A DNA stretch of 64,000 nucleotides from Pyramidobacter sp. YE332 (GCF_033060595.1 NZ_CP133038.1:1178001-1242000), one strand, 5' to 3'. Positions 42,573 through 50,850 are shown, numbered from the stretch's first letter. Program-made: numbers and translations. The notes: a model not told the origin generated them from the letters alone.

Positions 42573-43155
42573 TTCAGTCTCCCCCTTTTTGGTACGGTTC
42601 CCTGATCTGCCCTTTGCCGCATCTGTTTTTGGTTTTATTTCCAAGGATCCCATACACTCAAATTATACACTTTTTTTCTGAAACCAATGCATAAAATGAA
42701 AAACTAAATATTTATAATTGATCAAAAAATATCGTTCCTCGCCAGTTCATATTTGCGACCTGACTGCCATCGCGAGGGAGTCCGGGCAAATTTCCCGACG
42801 ATCATGCCGCCTGCTCAAAAAGTGAAATCATTTGACGTCCTCGCGTTCGTCGTGTCAAAAGGCAACTGTTTCCGTTGAAATAAACTCGAATCCATTTCGA
42901 CCATAACTATGATTTTATAAAATTTACCTCTCTCCAGTTCGCCAAGGGCACGTTTTCCAGGTTCACTGAAGTATTTTGTACAATGTAGGTGCACGCAATG
43001 ACACTTGATTATTTATCTCGAATGTACTAAACTTCACATCGCGCAAGAAAATTTTTGAGGGATTTCTCATAAAATTATTCAAACGAAAAGCAATAAAATG
43101 GAGCAATTACACTAAAGTCCGGCGTTTCCGACTCATTCGAAAGGGGCATATTCAC
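42573..43155. promoter_or_regulatory. Divergent promoter region between nifJ and the CoA-transferase operon
   Basis: 583 bp, AT-rich, without a gene. For nifJ (minus), TATAAT is read at 42667-42662, 90 bp before the start; its -35 is weak. Next to it, TTTTCTGAAA (42674-42683) matches the core of the CodY box known from Firmicutes. A 12-bp perfect palindrome ATTTTATAAAAT lies at 42912-42923. For the plus-strand operon, TACAAT within GTATTTTGTACAATG near 42980 is a possible -10, again with a poor -35. Confidence 0.45.
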
Positions 43156-44352
43156 ATGGGAGCTCTAAGCAACATTCGCGTTCTCGATCTCACTCGGGTT
43201 TTGGCGGGGCCATATTGCACGATGATGCTCGCGGACATGGGGGCCGAAGTCATCAAGATCGAGATCCCCGGCAAAGGCGACGACACCCGCAATTTCGGTC
43301 CTTACAAGAATAAAAGCAGCATGTACTACGCCAACGTGAACCGCAACAAAAAGGGCGTTTCTCTTAACATGAAGGCTCCAGAGGGGAAACAGCTTTTTCT
43401 TGAAATGGTCAAGACGGCTGACATGGTCGTCGAGAATTACCGTCCCGGCGTCATGGATAAGCTCGGCCTCGGTTACGACGTCTTGAAAGAAGTGAACCCC
43501 AGAATCATTTACGGCGCCGTTTCCGGTTTCGGCTGCTACGGTCCTTACAGCGAACGCCCAGGGTACGACATCATTGCCCAAGCGATGGGCGGTCTGATGA
43601 GCATCACCGGTCCACGCGGCGGCAAACCCTGCCGCTCCGGCAGCGCGATGGGAGACGTGTTGGGCGGCATGAACCTTACCATCGGCCTTCTGGCCGCTCT
43701 GAATGCCCGCAGTATCACCGGCAAGGGACAGCGAGTCGACGTGGCGCTCGTCGACTCGGTCGTCTCCAGCCTGGAGACGGGGATTCAAAGATATCTCGTC
43801 AACCACGAGATTCCCGAGAGAATGGGCAATGAATATGCGGCGACTTATCCTTACGACTCCTTCAAAGCCAAGGACAAGGAATTCATTATCGGCTGCGGCA
43901 ACCAGGGGCTGTTCGAGAAACTGCTCGATCTGATGGGCAGAAAGGATCTTCTCGAGGACAGCCGCTTCGCCACCCTGCTTGAGCGCAATAAGCCCGAAAA
44001 CCGGATCGCGCTCGGCGAGATCATCAATGACTGGACCAAGAATTACAACGCTGACGAACTTGTCGACAAGATCCTGGGGGTCGGCGTTCCGGCTGCTCCG
44101 ATCTTCGACCTTCACGACGTCACGACCGACGAACATCTGGTCAAAGCCCGCGAGATGCTTGTGGATCTGCCCCACCCCGTCATCGGTCCCATGCAGGTCA
44201 ACGGCAACCCTGTCAAACTTATGGGGACGCCGGTGGAGATCACGCGTCATGCGCCGGTTATTCCCGGCGCCGACAACGCAGAAGTTTACGGGGGCATTTT
44301 CGGCCTGTCCGGCGAGCGGCTTCGGGAGCTTTCCGAAAAAGGCGTCATTTAA
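43156..44352 (+). CDS. Class III (CaiB/BaiF family) CoA-transferase
   Basis: 398 aa. It moves CoA between carboxylic acids via an aspartyl intermediate. It begins MGALSNIRVLDLTRVLAGPYCTMMLADMGAEVIKIE, the family signature, followed by YYANVNRNKKGVSLNMK, VENYRPGVMDKLGLGYD and ERPGYDIIAQAMGGLMSITG. The catalytic Asp is in VDVALVDSVVSSLE (about residue 199). Length is usual. It is first in an operon with an HMG-CoA-lyase-type enzyme and a TRAP transporter, so it probably activates the imported acid for cleavage. The CoA donor is unknown. Confidence 0.9.
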   Translation: MGALSNIRVLDLTRVLAGPYCTMMLADMGAEVIKIEIPGKGDDTRNFGPYKNKSSMYYANVNRNKKGVSLNMKAPEGKQLFLEMVKTADMVVENYRPGVMDKLGLGYDVLKEVNPRIIYGAVSGFGCYGPYSERPGYDIIAQAMGGLMSITGPRGGKPCRSGSAMGDVLGGMNLTIGLLAALNARSITGKGQRVDVALVDSVVSSLETGIQRYLVNHEIPERMGNEYAATYPYDSFKAKDKEFIIGCGNQGLFEKLLDLMGRKDLLEDSRFATLLERNKPENRIALGEIINDWTKNYNADELVDKILGVGVPAAPIFDLHDVTTDEHLVKAREMLVDLPHPVIGPMQVNGNPVKLMGTPVEITRHAPVIPGADNAEVYGGIFGLSGERLRELSEKGVI

Positions 44353-44405
44353 AACGTCCGATCAGCTCTTTCGATCCGTATTGACTTTTAGGAGGAGGTT
44401 AACGA

Positions 44406-45341
44406 ATGCATTTTGACAGTCTGCCCAAGAACGCTGTTATTCGCGAGGTCTGCCCACGTGACGGATTTCAGGGGATCTGCGATTTCATTCCCACGGAAAA
44501 GAAGGTCGAGTTCATCGGCCAAATGCTTTCGACTGGCATCAAGGAGATGGAAATCACGTCTTTCGTCAGCCCGAAAGCGATTCCTCAACTGTCTGACGCC
44601 GCCCAGGTGCTGCCGGCCGTCAAGAAAGAGTACCCCGACGTCGAGTTCACCGCCTTGGTCCCCAACGTCAAGGGAGCGGAGAACGCGTTAGTCGCCGGGG
44701 CTGACGTCGTCAACGTGGTGTTTTCCGTCAGCGAAAGCCATAATATGGCCAACATCCGCCGCACCGTAGAGCAGTCGCTCTCCGGCATGGACGACATTAT
44801 CGCGCTTGTCAGGGGCAAAGCGAAGATCTGCGTTTCCATGGCCACGTCCTTCATGTGTCCCTTCGAGGGACGCATCGATCCCCGCCGGGTGGCCGAGTTG
44901 ATCGGCAAAGTGCGCGCCAAGGGAGTCGACTGCATCACCCTTGCCGAAACGATCGGCACCTGTACGCCCAAAGACTTCACCGAAACGCTTCAGGTCGTCA
45001 AACCGGCGCTCGAGGGGATCCCCACCTATCTGCACATCCACAACACGTACGGTTTTGCCGACATGAACGTGAAATGCGCCCTTGACGAGGGATTCAACAG
45101 GTTCGATTCGGCCGTCGGCGGCCTCGGCGGCTGTCCTTTTGCCCCCGGCGCGGCCGGCAACGCTGCAACGGAAGATTTGGTCTACCTGATGCAAAGCATG
45201 GGCGTCGACACCGGGCTTGACCCTCTCAGGGTTGTGACGGTTGCCCGCGCTCTGAAAGCGTACGGTTTGAGGACGATGGGAAGTCTGTGCGCGAGCTCCT
45301 TTGGCAAGCCCAAACCGGAGATGCCCGTGCAGAATCAGTGA
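44406..45341 (+). CDS. HMG-CoA lyase-family (HMGL-like) enzyme
   Basis: 311 aa TIM-barrel lyase. VIREVCPRDGFQG carries the catalytic Arg/Asp of the family, YLHIHNTYGFADMN the metal His pair, and FDSAVGGLGGCPFAPGAAGN the HMG-CoA lyase signature with the active-site Cys (about residue 241). The reaction would be retro-aldol cleavage of a 3-hydroxyacyl-CoA such as HMG-CoA or citramalyl-CoA, giving acetyl-CoA and acetoacetate or pyruvate. Which substrate is used cannot be decided from sequence. Start ATG 44406 follows AGGAGGAGG. It is 53 bp after the CoA-transferase gene. Confidence 0.88.
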   Translation: MHFDSLPKNAVIREVCPRDGFQGICDFIPTEKKVEFIGQMLSTGIKEMEITSFVSPKAIPQLSDAAQVLPAVKKEYPDVEFTALVPNVKGAENALVAGADVVNVVFSVSESHNMANIRRTVEQSLSGMDDIIALVRGKAKICVSMATSFMCPFEGRIDPRRVAELIGKVRAKGVDCITLAETIGTCTPKDFTETLQVVKPALEGIPTYLHIHNTYGFADMNVKCALDEGFNRFDSAVGGLGGCPFAPGAAGNAATEDLVYLMQSMGVDTGLDPLRVVTVARALKAYGLRTMGSLCASSFGKPKPEMPVQNQ

Positions 45342-45435
45342 CTTTTTCACGGTTTCAGGCGGAATCCCATTTCCGCATTTCTCCTGAAATTCTCAGAGAC
45401 CAGTTCCAAAAAATTTCTCCAGAGGGGTGTCGTAG

Positions 45436-46416
45436 ATGTTCAAGAAAGTAATGGCTTTTGCTGCGGTTGCGGTTCTGTCCTGCTCCGTCGCTTTTGGCGC
45501 GGAGTTCACTGTTTCCAATCAATTTCCTCCTTCTCACCATATTTCCAAGGCCATTCATGTTTTCGCCGACAAAGTCGTCGAGCTGAGCGGCGGCCAACTG
45601 AAGGTCAATGTCGCGGACTCCGGTTCCCTGTACAATGACAGCCAGATTCTCGAAGCGGTCCAGGACGGCCTTGTCGAAGTCGGCCTCGTCGGCACCTACA
45701 AATGGGGCGGCATGGTGCCCGCTGCCGACGTGTTCGACCTGCCTTTCCTGTTCGTCGACTTGTCCTCGCCGGAAAAGTTTTTGAATGCCGGCGCGGCGGA
45801 TATTCTTGACGCCGAGTTCAACAAGAAGGGCGTGAAAAACCTTTTCTGGGTCGACTACGGTTTCATTCAGATGTGGAACAACGAGCATCCTCTGCACAGC
45901 CCCAAGGATTTTGAGGGACTGACGATGCGCTCCTACAGCGCCGGCGACTCCATTACCTTGAAGGCTCTCGGCGCGGCCCCCACTCTGATCAGCTCGGCGG
46001 AAATGTATATGGCCATTCAGAACGGCACCGTGAAAGGCGCGACCACCGGCATGCCTGCCGCGGTGTCCCGCAAGATTTACGAGGTCTGCAAATATCTGAC
46101 CATCGCCAATTACAGCACGGCCCAGTTCTCCGTTCAGGCCAATCTCGACTGGTGGAACGGCCTTGACGCCGACAGCCAGAAAGCTATCCTCGAAGCCGGC
46201 AAAGTCGCCGAGAAATGGCTCCGCGGCGCGGTGGCGGAATCCGAAGGCGCCGCCGAAAAAACCGTCCGCGATGCGGGACTTGAAGTCAACGCGCTGACCG
46301 CCGAAGAACGCGCCCAAATGGTTGCGGCCACCAAGAGCGTTTGGGACACCTACGTTGCGCGCGCCGGAGAGACGGGACAAAAACTCGTTGATCTGGCTCA
46401 CAAAGTCTTCGACTAA
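45436..46416 (+). CDS. TRAP transporter substrate-binding protein (DctP family)
   Basis: 326 aa. A signal peptide (MFKKVMAFAAVAVLSCSVAFG, cleaved before AEF) exports it to the periplasm. The mature part has SNQFPPSHHISKAIHVFADKV and the conserved Arg region FEGLTMRSYSAGDSITLKALGAAP, which in DctP proteins binds the substrate carboxylate; GATTGMPAAVSRKIYEVCKY follows. It captures an organic acid for DctQM. Start ATG 45436 with AGAGGGGTG upstream. A strong hairpin follows before dctQ. Confidence 0.92.
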   Translation: MFKKVMAFAAVAVLSCSVAFGAEFTVSNQFPPSHHISKAIHVFADKVVELSGGQLKVNVADSGSLYNDSQILEAVQDGLVEVGLVGTYKWGGMVPAADVFDLPFLFVDLSSPEKFLNAGAADILDAEFNKKGVKNLFWVDYGFIQMWNNEHPLHSPKDFEGLTMRSYSAGDSITLKALGAAPTLISSAEMYMAIQNGTVKGATTGMPAAVSRKIYEVCKYLTIANYSTAQFSVQANLDWWNGLDADSQKAILEAGKVAEKWLRGAVAESEGAAEKTVRDAGLEVNALTAEERAQMVAATKSVWDTYVARAGETGQKLVDLAHKVFD

Positions 46417-46446
46417 AAGAAGCTTTCCGATAACAGACCATGCGAT

Positions 46447-46478
46447 ACGGAGCCCCGACGGCGTCGCCGGGGCTCCGT
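46447..46478 (+). promoter_or_regulatory. Stem-loop between dctP and dctQ
   Basis: ACGGAGCCCCG (46447-46457) pairs perfectly with CGGGGCTCCGT (46468-46478) around a 10-base loop. There is no T run after it, so it is more likely an mRNA-stabilising or partial-termination element than a full terminator. It would favour more binding protein than membrane subunits. Confidence 0.6.
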
Positions 46479-46506
46479 TCAGCTCACAAGAGGAGGTCTC
46501 TCCCAT

Positions 46507-47016
46507 ATGCTCAACAAACTTCGCGCTCTTGTCAAGGCCGGCAACACCTTCTGCGGCTATCTCAGCGGGCTCGGGATTCTCGCGATGAGCCTGATCCTCG
46601 CGTACGAAGTCGTGATGCGCGGCATCTTCAAGGCCCCGACGATCTGGGTCATGAACACCGCCATTTACCTGTTCATGTGGACCATGCTGGTTGGCGCGGC
46701 TTATACGCTGATGCTGGGAAAACATGTCCGCATCGATTTGATATTCGATAAGTTCCCGAAAAGAATCCAGCTTTATCTTGATGTCGTCACCAGCATTATG
46801 GGCATCGTCTTTTGCGTCGTTGTCTCCTGGCAAGCCTGGCTCATGATCGCTTCCAGCATCAGGCTGAACAAACTGACCGACAATCTCCTGCACATTCCGG
46901 TGTGGTGGATCCAGCTTCCCCTGCTGCTGGGTTTTGGACTTCTTGCTCTGCAGTTCTTCATCAACCTGCTTGACCGTATCGCGGCTCTTCGCGCGGGCGA
47001 AGGCCTCAGCGAGTAA
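46507..47016 (+). CDS. TRAP transporter small membrane subunit (DctQ family)
   Basis: 169 aa with four predicted membrane spans, the DctQ pattern. It begins MLNKLRALVKAGNTFCGYLSGLGILAMSLIL. The family motif region is FKAPTIWVMNTAIYLFMWTMLVGAAYTLMLGKHVRIDLIFDKFPKR, with the helix-loop-helix typical of these subunits. It forms the membrane complex with DctM. It starts 28 bp after the intergenic hairpin with AGAGGAGG upstream and ends 14 bp before dctM. Confidence 0.88.
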   Translation: MLNKLRALVKAGNTFCGYLSGLGILAMSLILAYEVVMRGIFKAPTIWVMNTAIYLFMWTMLVGAAYTLMLGKHVRIDLIFDKFPKRIQLYLDVVTSIMGIVFCVVVSWQAWLMIASSIRLNKLTDNLLHIPVWWIQLPLLLGFGLLALQFFINLLDRIAALRAGEGLSE

Positions 47017-47030
47017 GGGAGGATGCTCGT

Positions 47031-48307
47031 ATGACCAACTTTCTTCTCGTCGTCGCCATCCTGCTTTTTATCCTCGCGTTGGGGCTGCCGGTGGCCTTCT
47101 CCCTGGGCATGACGTCGCTGATCCTGATCCAGGTTTTCCACTTGCCCATCAAGATCATCGGCACCACCATGTGGTCGTCGCTGGAGAGTTTCAACACGCT
47201 GTCTATCCCGATCTTCATCCTGATGAGTCAGATACTGTTAGACGGCAAGGTGGGAGACGACCTGTTCGAAGTCATGAACACCTGGGTCCGCCATCTGCCG
47301 GGAGGCCTGGGCATCGGCACGATCCTCGCCTGCGCCTTTTTCGCCGCCATCACCGGTTCCGGAGCGGCGACGGCCGCCACGATCGGCATGGTCGCCTATC
47401 CTGCCCTGATCAAGCACGGCTATGACAAAACGCTTACGCTGGGGTTGCTGGCCGCCGGCGGAACGTTAGGCATCCTGATCCCCCGAGCATCCCCATGATC
47501 ATTTACGCTACCGTCACTGAGGATTCCACGGGCAAACTGTTCATGGCGGGAGTCGTTCCCGGGCTGCTTCTCGCTACGCTGTTCATCGTTTATGTCGTGT
47601 ATAAAAGCAAGCATGGCGGCTACACCTCGGAACCCAAAGCGCCCTGGAAAGAACGCATGTCCATCACCATCAAGAACCTGCCCGGCATTTTTCTGCCCCT
47701 GCTGATCATCGGCGGCATTTATACCGGCATCTTCACGCCCACGGAAGCTGCTGCCGTCGGTCTGGTATACAGCCTTTTCATCACGCTGTTCGTCTATCGC
47801 ACCGTTAAATTTGCCGACATCCCCAAGATCTGTATGAAGGCGGTTCCTTCAAGCTGCATGATCGCCATCATCATCTGCGGCGCCCTTCTGTTCGGGCGCG
47901 TTATGACCTATTTGAGGATTCCTCAGGCTCTTACCGCTTTCGTGGTCGACAACAAGCTCTCCGCCGCAACGTTCATCATCATCATGAACCTGCTGATGTT
48001 CGTCCTCGGCGCGCTGCTTGAAACGGTTTCCGTCGTGCTGCTGACCATGCCGCTGGTAACGCCGATTCTCCACGCGCTCGGCGTCAACACCATCTGGTAC
48101 GGCGTGCTGGTCACCATCAACATGACCATGGCGCTGATCTCGCCTCCGGTCGGCATGAACCTGTACGTTATCAACGGATTATTCCCCAACGTAAAAATGC
48201 AGGAGGTCATCAAAGGAGTCATTCCGTTTGCCGCGATTATCATCGTCCTTCTGATCATTGCCGGCATGGTTCCTCAGCTGAGCCTCTGGTTGCCCTCCCT
48301 GATGTGA
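47031..48307 (+). pseudogene. TRAP transporter large membrane subunit (DctM family), one-base frameshift
   Basis: Frame 1 (47031-47498) encodes MTNFLLVVAILLFILALGLPVAFSLGM and FFAAITGSGAATAATIGMVAYPALIKHGYDK, then breaks after LGILIPRASP. The next frame continues MIIYATVTEDSTGKLFMAG through to the end, with GIFTPTEAAAVGLVYSLF and LISPPVGMNLYVINGLF. The conserved DctM motif at the break should read LIPPSIPMIIYA. One extra C in the run 47480-47484 gives exactly that and a 425-aa protein, the usual size. A sequence error is therefore likely. If real, the transporter is dead. Confidence 0.88.
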
Positions 48308-48318
48308 TGGGATCAGAG

Positions 48319-48360
48319 AGAGAGGCTGCTCCGGTCGACTTTTGGGGCGGCCTCTCTTTT
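48319..48360 (+). terminator. Terminator of the TRAP operon
   Basis: AGAGAGGCTGCTCC (48319-48332) pairs with GGGGCGGCCTCTCT (48344-48357), with two G-U pairs, and is followed by TTTT. It starts 12 bp after the dctM stop. Confidence 0.85.
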
Positions 48361-48415
48361 CCTCCTGCGCACTTCCAGCCGCATGACGGCTCGATGAATT
48401 TGAGGAGTGAACTTC

Positions 48416-48658
48416 ATGGAGAGATATTTGCCCGTTTTCTGCTTTTGCTTGGGTACGGCCAATATCGTTTTTGCCCTTGGCGCGCTCGTGTTCCGTCATT
48501 TCCGGAGCAGAGGCCTTAGAACCGGAAGAGCGTTGATGTTCTTGATTTCAGGGATCTTATTTATCGTGTGCGGCGCCAGACTGCAGGATGAAACGATACC
48601 TGTCCCCCGATCGGAATCAGCCGCCGAGCAGCAGCCGCTTCCCGCCTCCCGGCGCTAG
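48416..48658 (+). CDS. Small membrane protein, unknown function
   Basis: 80 aa, not recognised. Two membrane spans are likely (YLPVFCFCLGTANIVFALGALVF and ALMFLISGILFIVCGA), joined by a basic loop RHFRSRGLRTGR, with a polar Pro/Ser tail. The frame opens at a GTG at 48407, but ATG 48416 with GAGGAG 8 bases upstream is the better start. It lies between two terminators and appears to be its own small unit. Confidence 0.5.
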   Translation: MERYLPVFCFCLGTANIVFALGALVFRHFRSRGLRTGRALMFLISGILFIVCGARLQDETIPVPRSESAAEQQPLPASRR

Positions 48659-48702
48659 ATTGTTCGTGCAGCGCATCGTGCTTGTTCCATCAATTTTCAT
48701 GA

Positions 48703-48751
48703 AAACAGCCCCGGCAGCGGATGATCGATCCGCAGCAGCCGGGGCTGTTTT
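48703..48751. terminator. Bidirectional terminator between the small membrane gene and the toxin gene
   Basis: AACAGCCCCGGC (48704-48715) pairs with GCCGGGGCTGTT (48738-48749). An inner stem GCGGAT/ATCCGC is part of the same structure, and A and T runs lie on either side. It ends the plus-strand unit and also the minus-strand toxin-antitoxin unit. Confidence 0.88.
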
Positions 48752-48758
48752 GTCGTAT

Positions 48759-49028
48759 CTAATTCCTGTACGCTTCCCGCCGATGTCCAACGCTCAAGGC
48801 CAAAATGATCAACTCTTGGTCGTCGATGAGGCAAATCAGGCGGTAATCTCCGATTCTGTAACGCCACTGCCCCTTACGGTTGGCAACAAGCGGCTTTCCA
48901 TGGATTCGCGGGTCTGCGCACTCAACAAGGTTTTTGTTGATCCACGATTTGATCATCAGCTGCGTGTATCTGTCGAGCTTTTTAAATTCCCGGTCGAATC
49001 GCTGGGTCGTCTGGACGTCGTAACTCAT
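48759..49028 (-). CDS. RelE/ParE-type toxin
   Basis: 89 aa. It begins MSYDVQTTQRFDREFKKLDRYTQ and has KPLVANRKGQWRYRIGDYRLICLIDDQELIILALSVGHRREAY, the central and C-terminal pattern of RelE/ParE-fold toxins (conserved Arg/Tyr of WRYRIGDYR, C-terminal GHRREAY). RelE-type members cleave mRNA at the ribosome. It overlaps the antitoxin gene by 4 bp. Confidence 0.88.
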   Translation of the reverse strand: MSYDVQTTQRFDREFKKLDRYTQLMIKSWINKNLVECADPRIHGKPLVANRKGQWRYRIGDYRLICLIDDQELIILALSVGHRREAYRN

Positions 49029-49246
49029 AGATCGACGTCTTTCCAGAGTTCGCCGATCGGACGGCTCTTTTTGCCGCTTTTGAGGTATTCATCGTAAGCT
49101 TCGTTGGCGATGGCGATGTCGTATTCGTCCTCGATGCGCTCGAACAAAGCTTTTTTAAAAGCCTCGCCCATGGACATAGAATGCAGTTTTGCGTAGCTGT
49201 CGGCAAGGTTCCGCTCTTCTTCGGTCAGTCTGATGGAAAATGCCAT
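49025..49246 (-). CDS. RelB-type antitoxin (ribbon-helix-helix)
   Basis: 73 aa. The N-terminal MAFSIRLTEEERNLADSYAKLHSMSMGEAFKKAL is a ribbon-helix-helix DNA-binding domain. The C-terminal YDEYLKSGKKSRPIGELWKDVDL is the likely toxin-wrapping segment. It would neutralise the RelE-type toxin and repress the shared promoter at 49273-49301. Start ATG 49246 with GGAGAGGTGAGG upstream. Confidence 0.88.
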   Translation of the reverse strand: MAFSIRLTEEERNLADSYAKLHSMSMGEAFKKALFERIEDEYDIAIANEAYDEYLKSGKKSRPIGELWKDVDL

Positions 49247-49272
49247 GTCCTCACCTCTCCTTTCTGTAGTTC

Positions 49273-49301
49273 ATTGTACTACAAAAGAGTACAGGTGTAA
49301 A
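49273..49301 (-). promoter_or_regulatory. Promoter and probable operator of the toxin-antitoxin operon
   Basis: Read on the minus strand: -35 TTTACA (49301-49296), a 17-base spacer, then -10 TACAAT (49278-49273), each 5 of 6 to consensus. An inverted repeat, GTAC-9-GTAC, spans the spacer and -10 and would suit the ribbon-helix-helix antitoxin. Confidence 0.75.
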
Positions 49302-49310
49302 GACCTGAAT

Positions 49311-50545
49311 TTATCGGTGCATATTCTTGATGTTTTCAGGAACGGGCGTTATGTCCTGCCCCGCTTTCACGGCGTCCAGGGCGTCCGCATACCATTGCAT
49401 CATGAGTCGCCGTTCCGGAGCGTACATCGCGCGATTGTACGCCTCGCGCGATTCGTTTTCCTCCAAGTGAGCAAGCTCACATTCGATGACGTCCTTCGCC
49501 CACCCGGATTCATTCAGAAACGTCGATGCCATCGTCCGGAATCCGTGAAGCGTCATAGGCTCTGACGGTAGATCGTCTGGATCGAGTTTTTTGTACAAGC
49601 TCTTAAGCTCTTTGAGTAACGTGGAGTTGCCCACGCGACTGCCAGTATTCGCGCCTCGCGACGCAGGCAAGATGAGGTTGGCGCTCCCCGTAATTTTCCC
49701 CACTTTGGGCGAAATCTTTTCAATCGCCGGAAAATCTCAAGCGCCTGCTTCGAAAGCGGCACAAGGTGATCGCGACGGCCTTTGATATGTGCCGCGGGGA
49801 TAATCCATTCCGCTCTGTCAAAATCGATCTCCGACCATTCGGCCCGCAACAACTCACTGCGGCGGACAAAACAATAAGCAAGAATCTGCAAGCCGGAACG
49901 GAAGATGAAGTCGTCAACGTAGTCCAGCGCATTAAGCAATTTACGCATGTCGGCGATTTTCGTCACGGCGTCAAAATGCCTGACCTTTTCCGACGGGAGC
50001 GAACGGTTGAGGCCGGCGGCAACGTTAATCGTCGCTTCGCCTGCCGCCGTAGCATAATCGAAGATTTGTCCGACAATCTGCCCCGTGCGTTTGGCGGTTG
50101 ATTTGCGCCCGCTCGCGGAGATCAACGACAACACGTCAAAGCATTCTTTGCGCGAAATTTCATCTATGGGTCTTGTCCACAACGCCGCAAGATATTTCAT
50201 TCGCAGCCGGATCGTGTGCAGGTAAGATTCAGCCTTTTTAGGTTCCATCATCGTCTTGTACCAGCGCTCGGCAATCTCGCCGAACGTCGTGGATTTAGGC
50301 TCTTCCAGCGGCACGCCCGCTTTGATCTTCGTCTTGATCTCGTCGCGAGTTCTCCGGGCGTTCGCAGCCGTCATGATCGGGTAGACGCCTAGAGTTTTTT
50401 TCATCTCCTGACCGTTGATCCAGTACCGCAGCACCCATGTTTTTCTTCCCGTCGGCAAGATTTTGAGGTAAAGCCCGTCGCCGTCAAGAATCATGTAAGC
50501 CCTGTCTTTTTTCTTTGCGCCCTCGATTGCAGTGTTCGTCAGCAT
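49311..50545 (-). pseudogene. Tyrosine-type integrase (DUF4102-type), one-base frameshift
   Basis: Frame 1 from ATG 50545 encodes MLTNTAIEGAKKKDRAYMILDGDGLYLKILPTGRKTWVLRYW, the N-terminal arm-binding domain of prophage integrases. The core-binding domain follows, then RSELLRAEWSEID with the first catalytic Arg. After EIFRRLK the frame is lost. The next frame supplies SPKVGKITGSANLILPA, LHGFRTMASTFLNESGW (His-x-x-Arg), LAHLEENESREAYNRAMY and ERRLMMQWYADAL, with the catalytic Tyr. One base added in the run 49717-49720 restores 411 aa, a normal length. It lies 222 bp downstream of the tRNA-Thr gene, the usual place for such integrases. Confidence 0.85.
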
Positions 50546-50567
50546 TTTTCAGCCCGCTCCCCTTCTC

Positions 50568-50641
50568 GACCGTACTCGTAAAAATGCGTGGGTACGGTCA
50601 AAAAACCGCGCTCAGGGCAATCTTCATTTTCGGGTACGGTC
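50568..50641. repeat. Three copies of GTACGGTC upstream of the integrase
   Basis: GACCGTAC at 50568-50575 is the inverted form, and GTACGGTC occurs at 50592-50599 and 50634-50641. They sit between the integrase start and the tRNA genes and may be integrase arm or regulatory sites. Confidence 0.5.
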
Positions 50642-50704
50642 ATACGTCCGGTTTCTCATCAATCTGTATTGGACATTATATCAGACAAAATCGGAACGAA
50701 GACG

Positions 50705-50730
50705 CAAAAAAGCCCGCCTCGCGGCGGGCT
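50705..50730 (-). terminator. Terminator of the tRNA operon
   Basis: AGCCCGCC (50711-50718) pairs with GGCGGGCT (50723-50730) around TCGC. In the minus direction a TTTTTT run follows directly. It lies 37 bp after the tRNA-Thr end. Confidence 0.88.
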
Positions 50731-50766
50731 AGAAAACGCATTCGGAAACACGCGGAAGTAATCAGA

Positions 50767-50842
50767 TGGAGCCGGTGTCCAGATTCGGACTGGAGACCTG
50801 CGCATTACGAGTGCGCTGCTCTACCAACTGAGCTACACCGGC
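50767..50842 (-). tRNA. tRNA-Thr (anticodon CGT)
   Basis: 76 nt. Acceptor stem GCCGGTG/CACCGGC, D-arm AGCTCAGTTGGTAGAGC, anticodon stem GCGCA/TGCGC with loop CTCGTAA, and T-arm with TCCGAATC are readable. The CCA end is encoded. Confidence 0.93.
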
Positions 50843-50850
50843 GAAAAAAA

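Noticed and set aside
48660-50842. Direct repeat of the tRNA-Thr 3' end as a second attachment site
   Set aside because: Looked for around the toxin-antitoxin and integrase genes but no convincing copy was seen.
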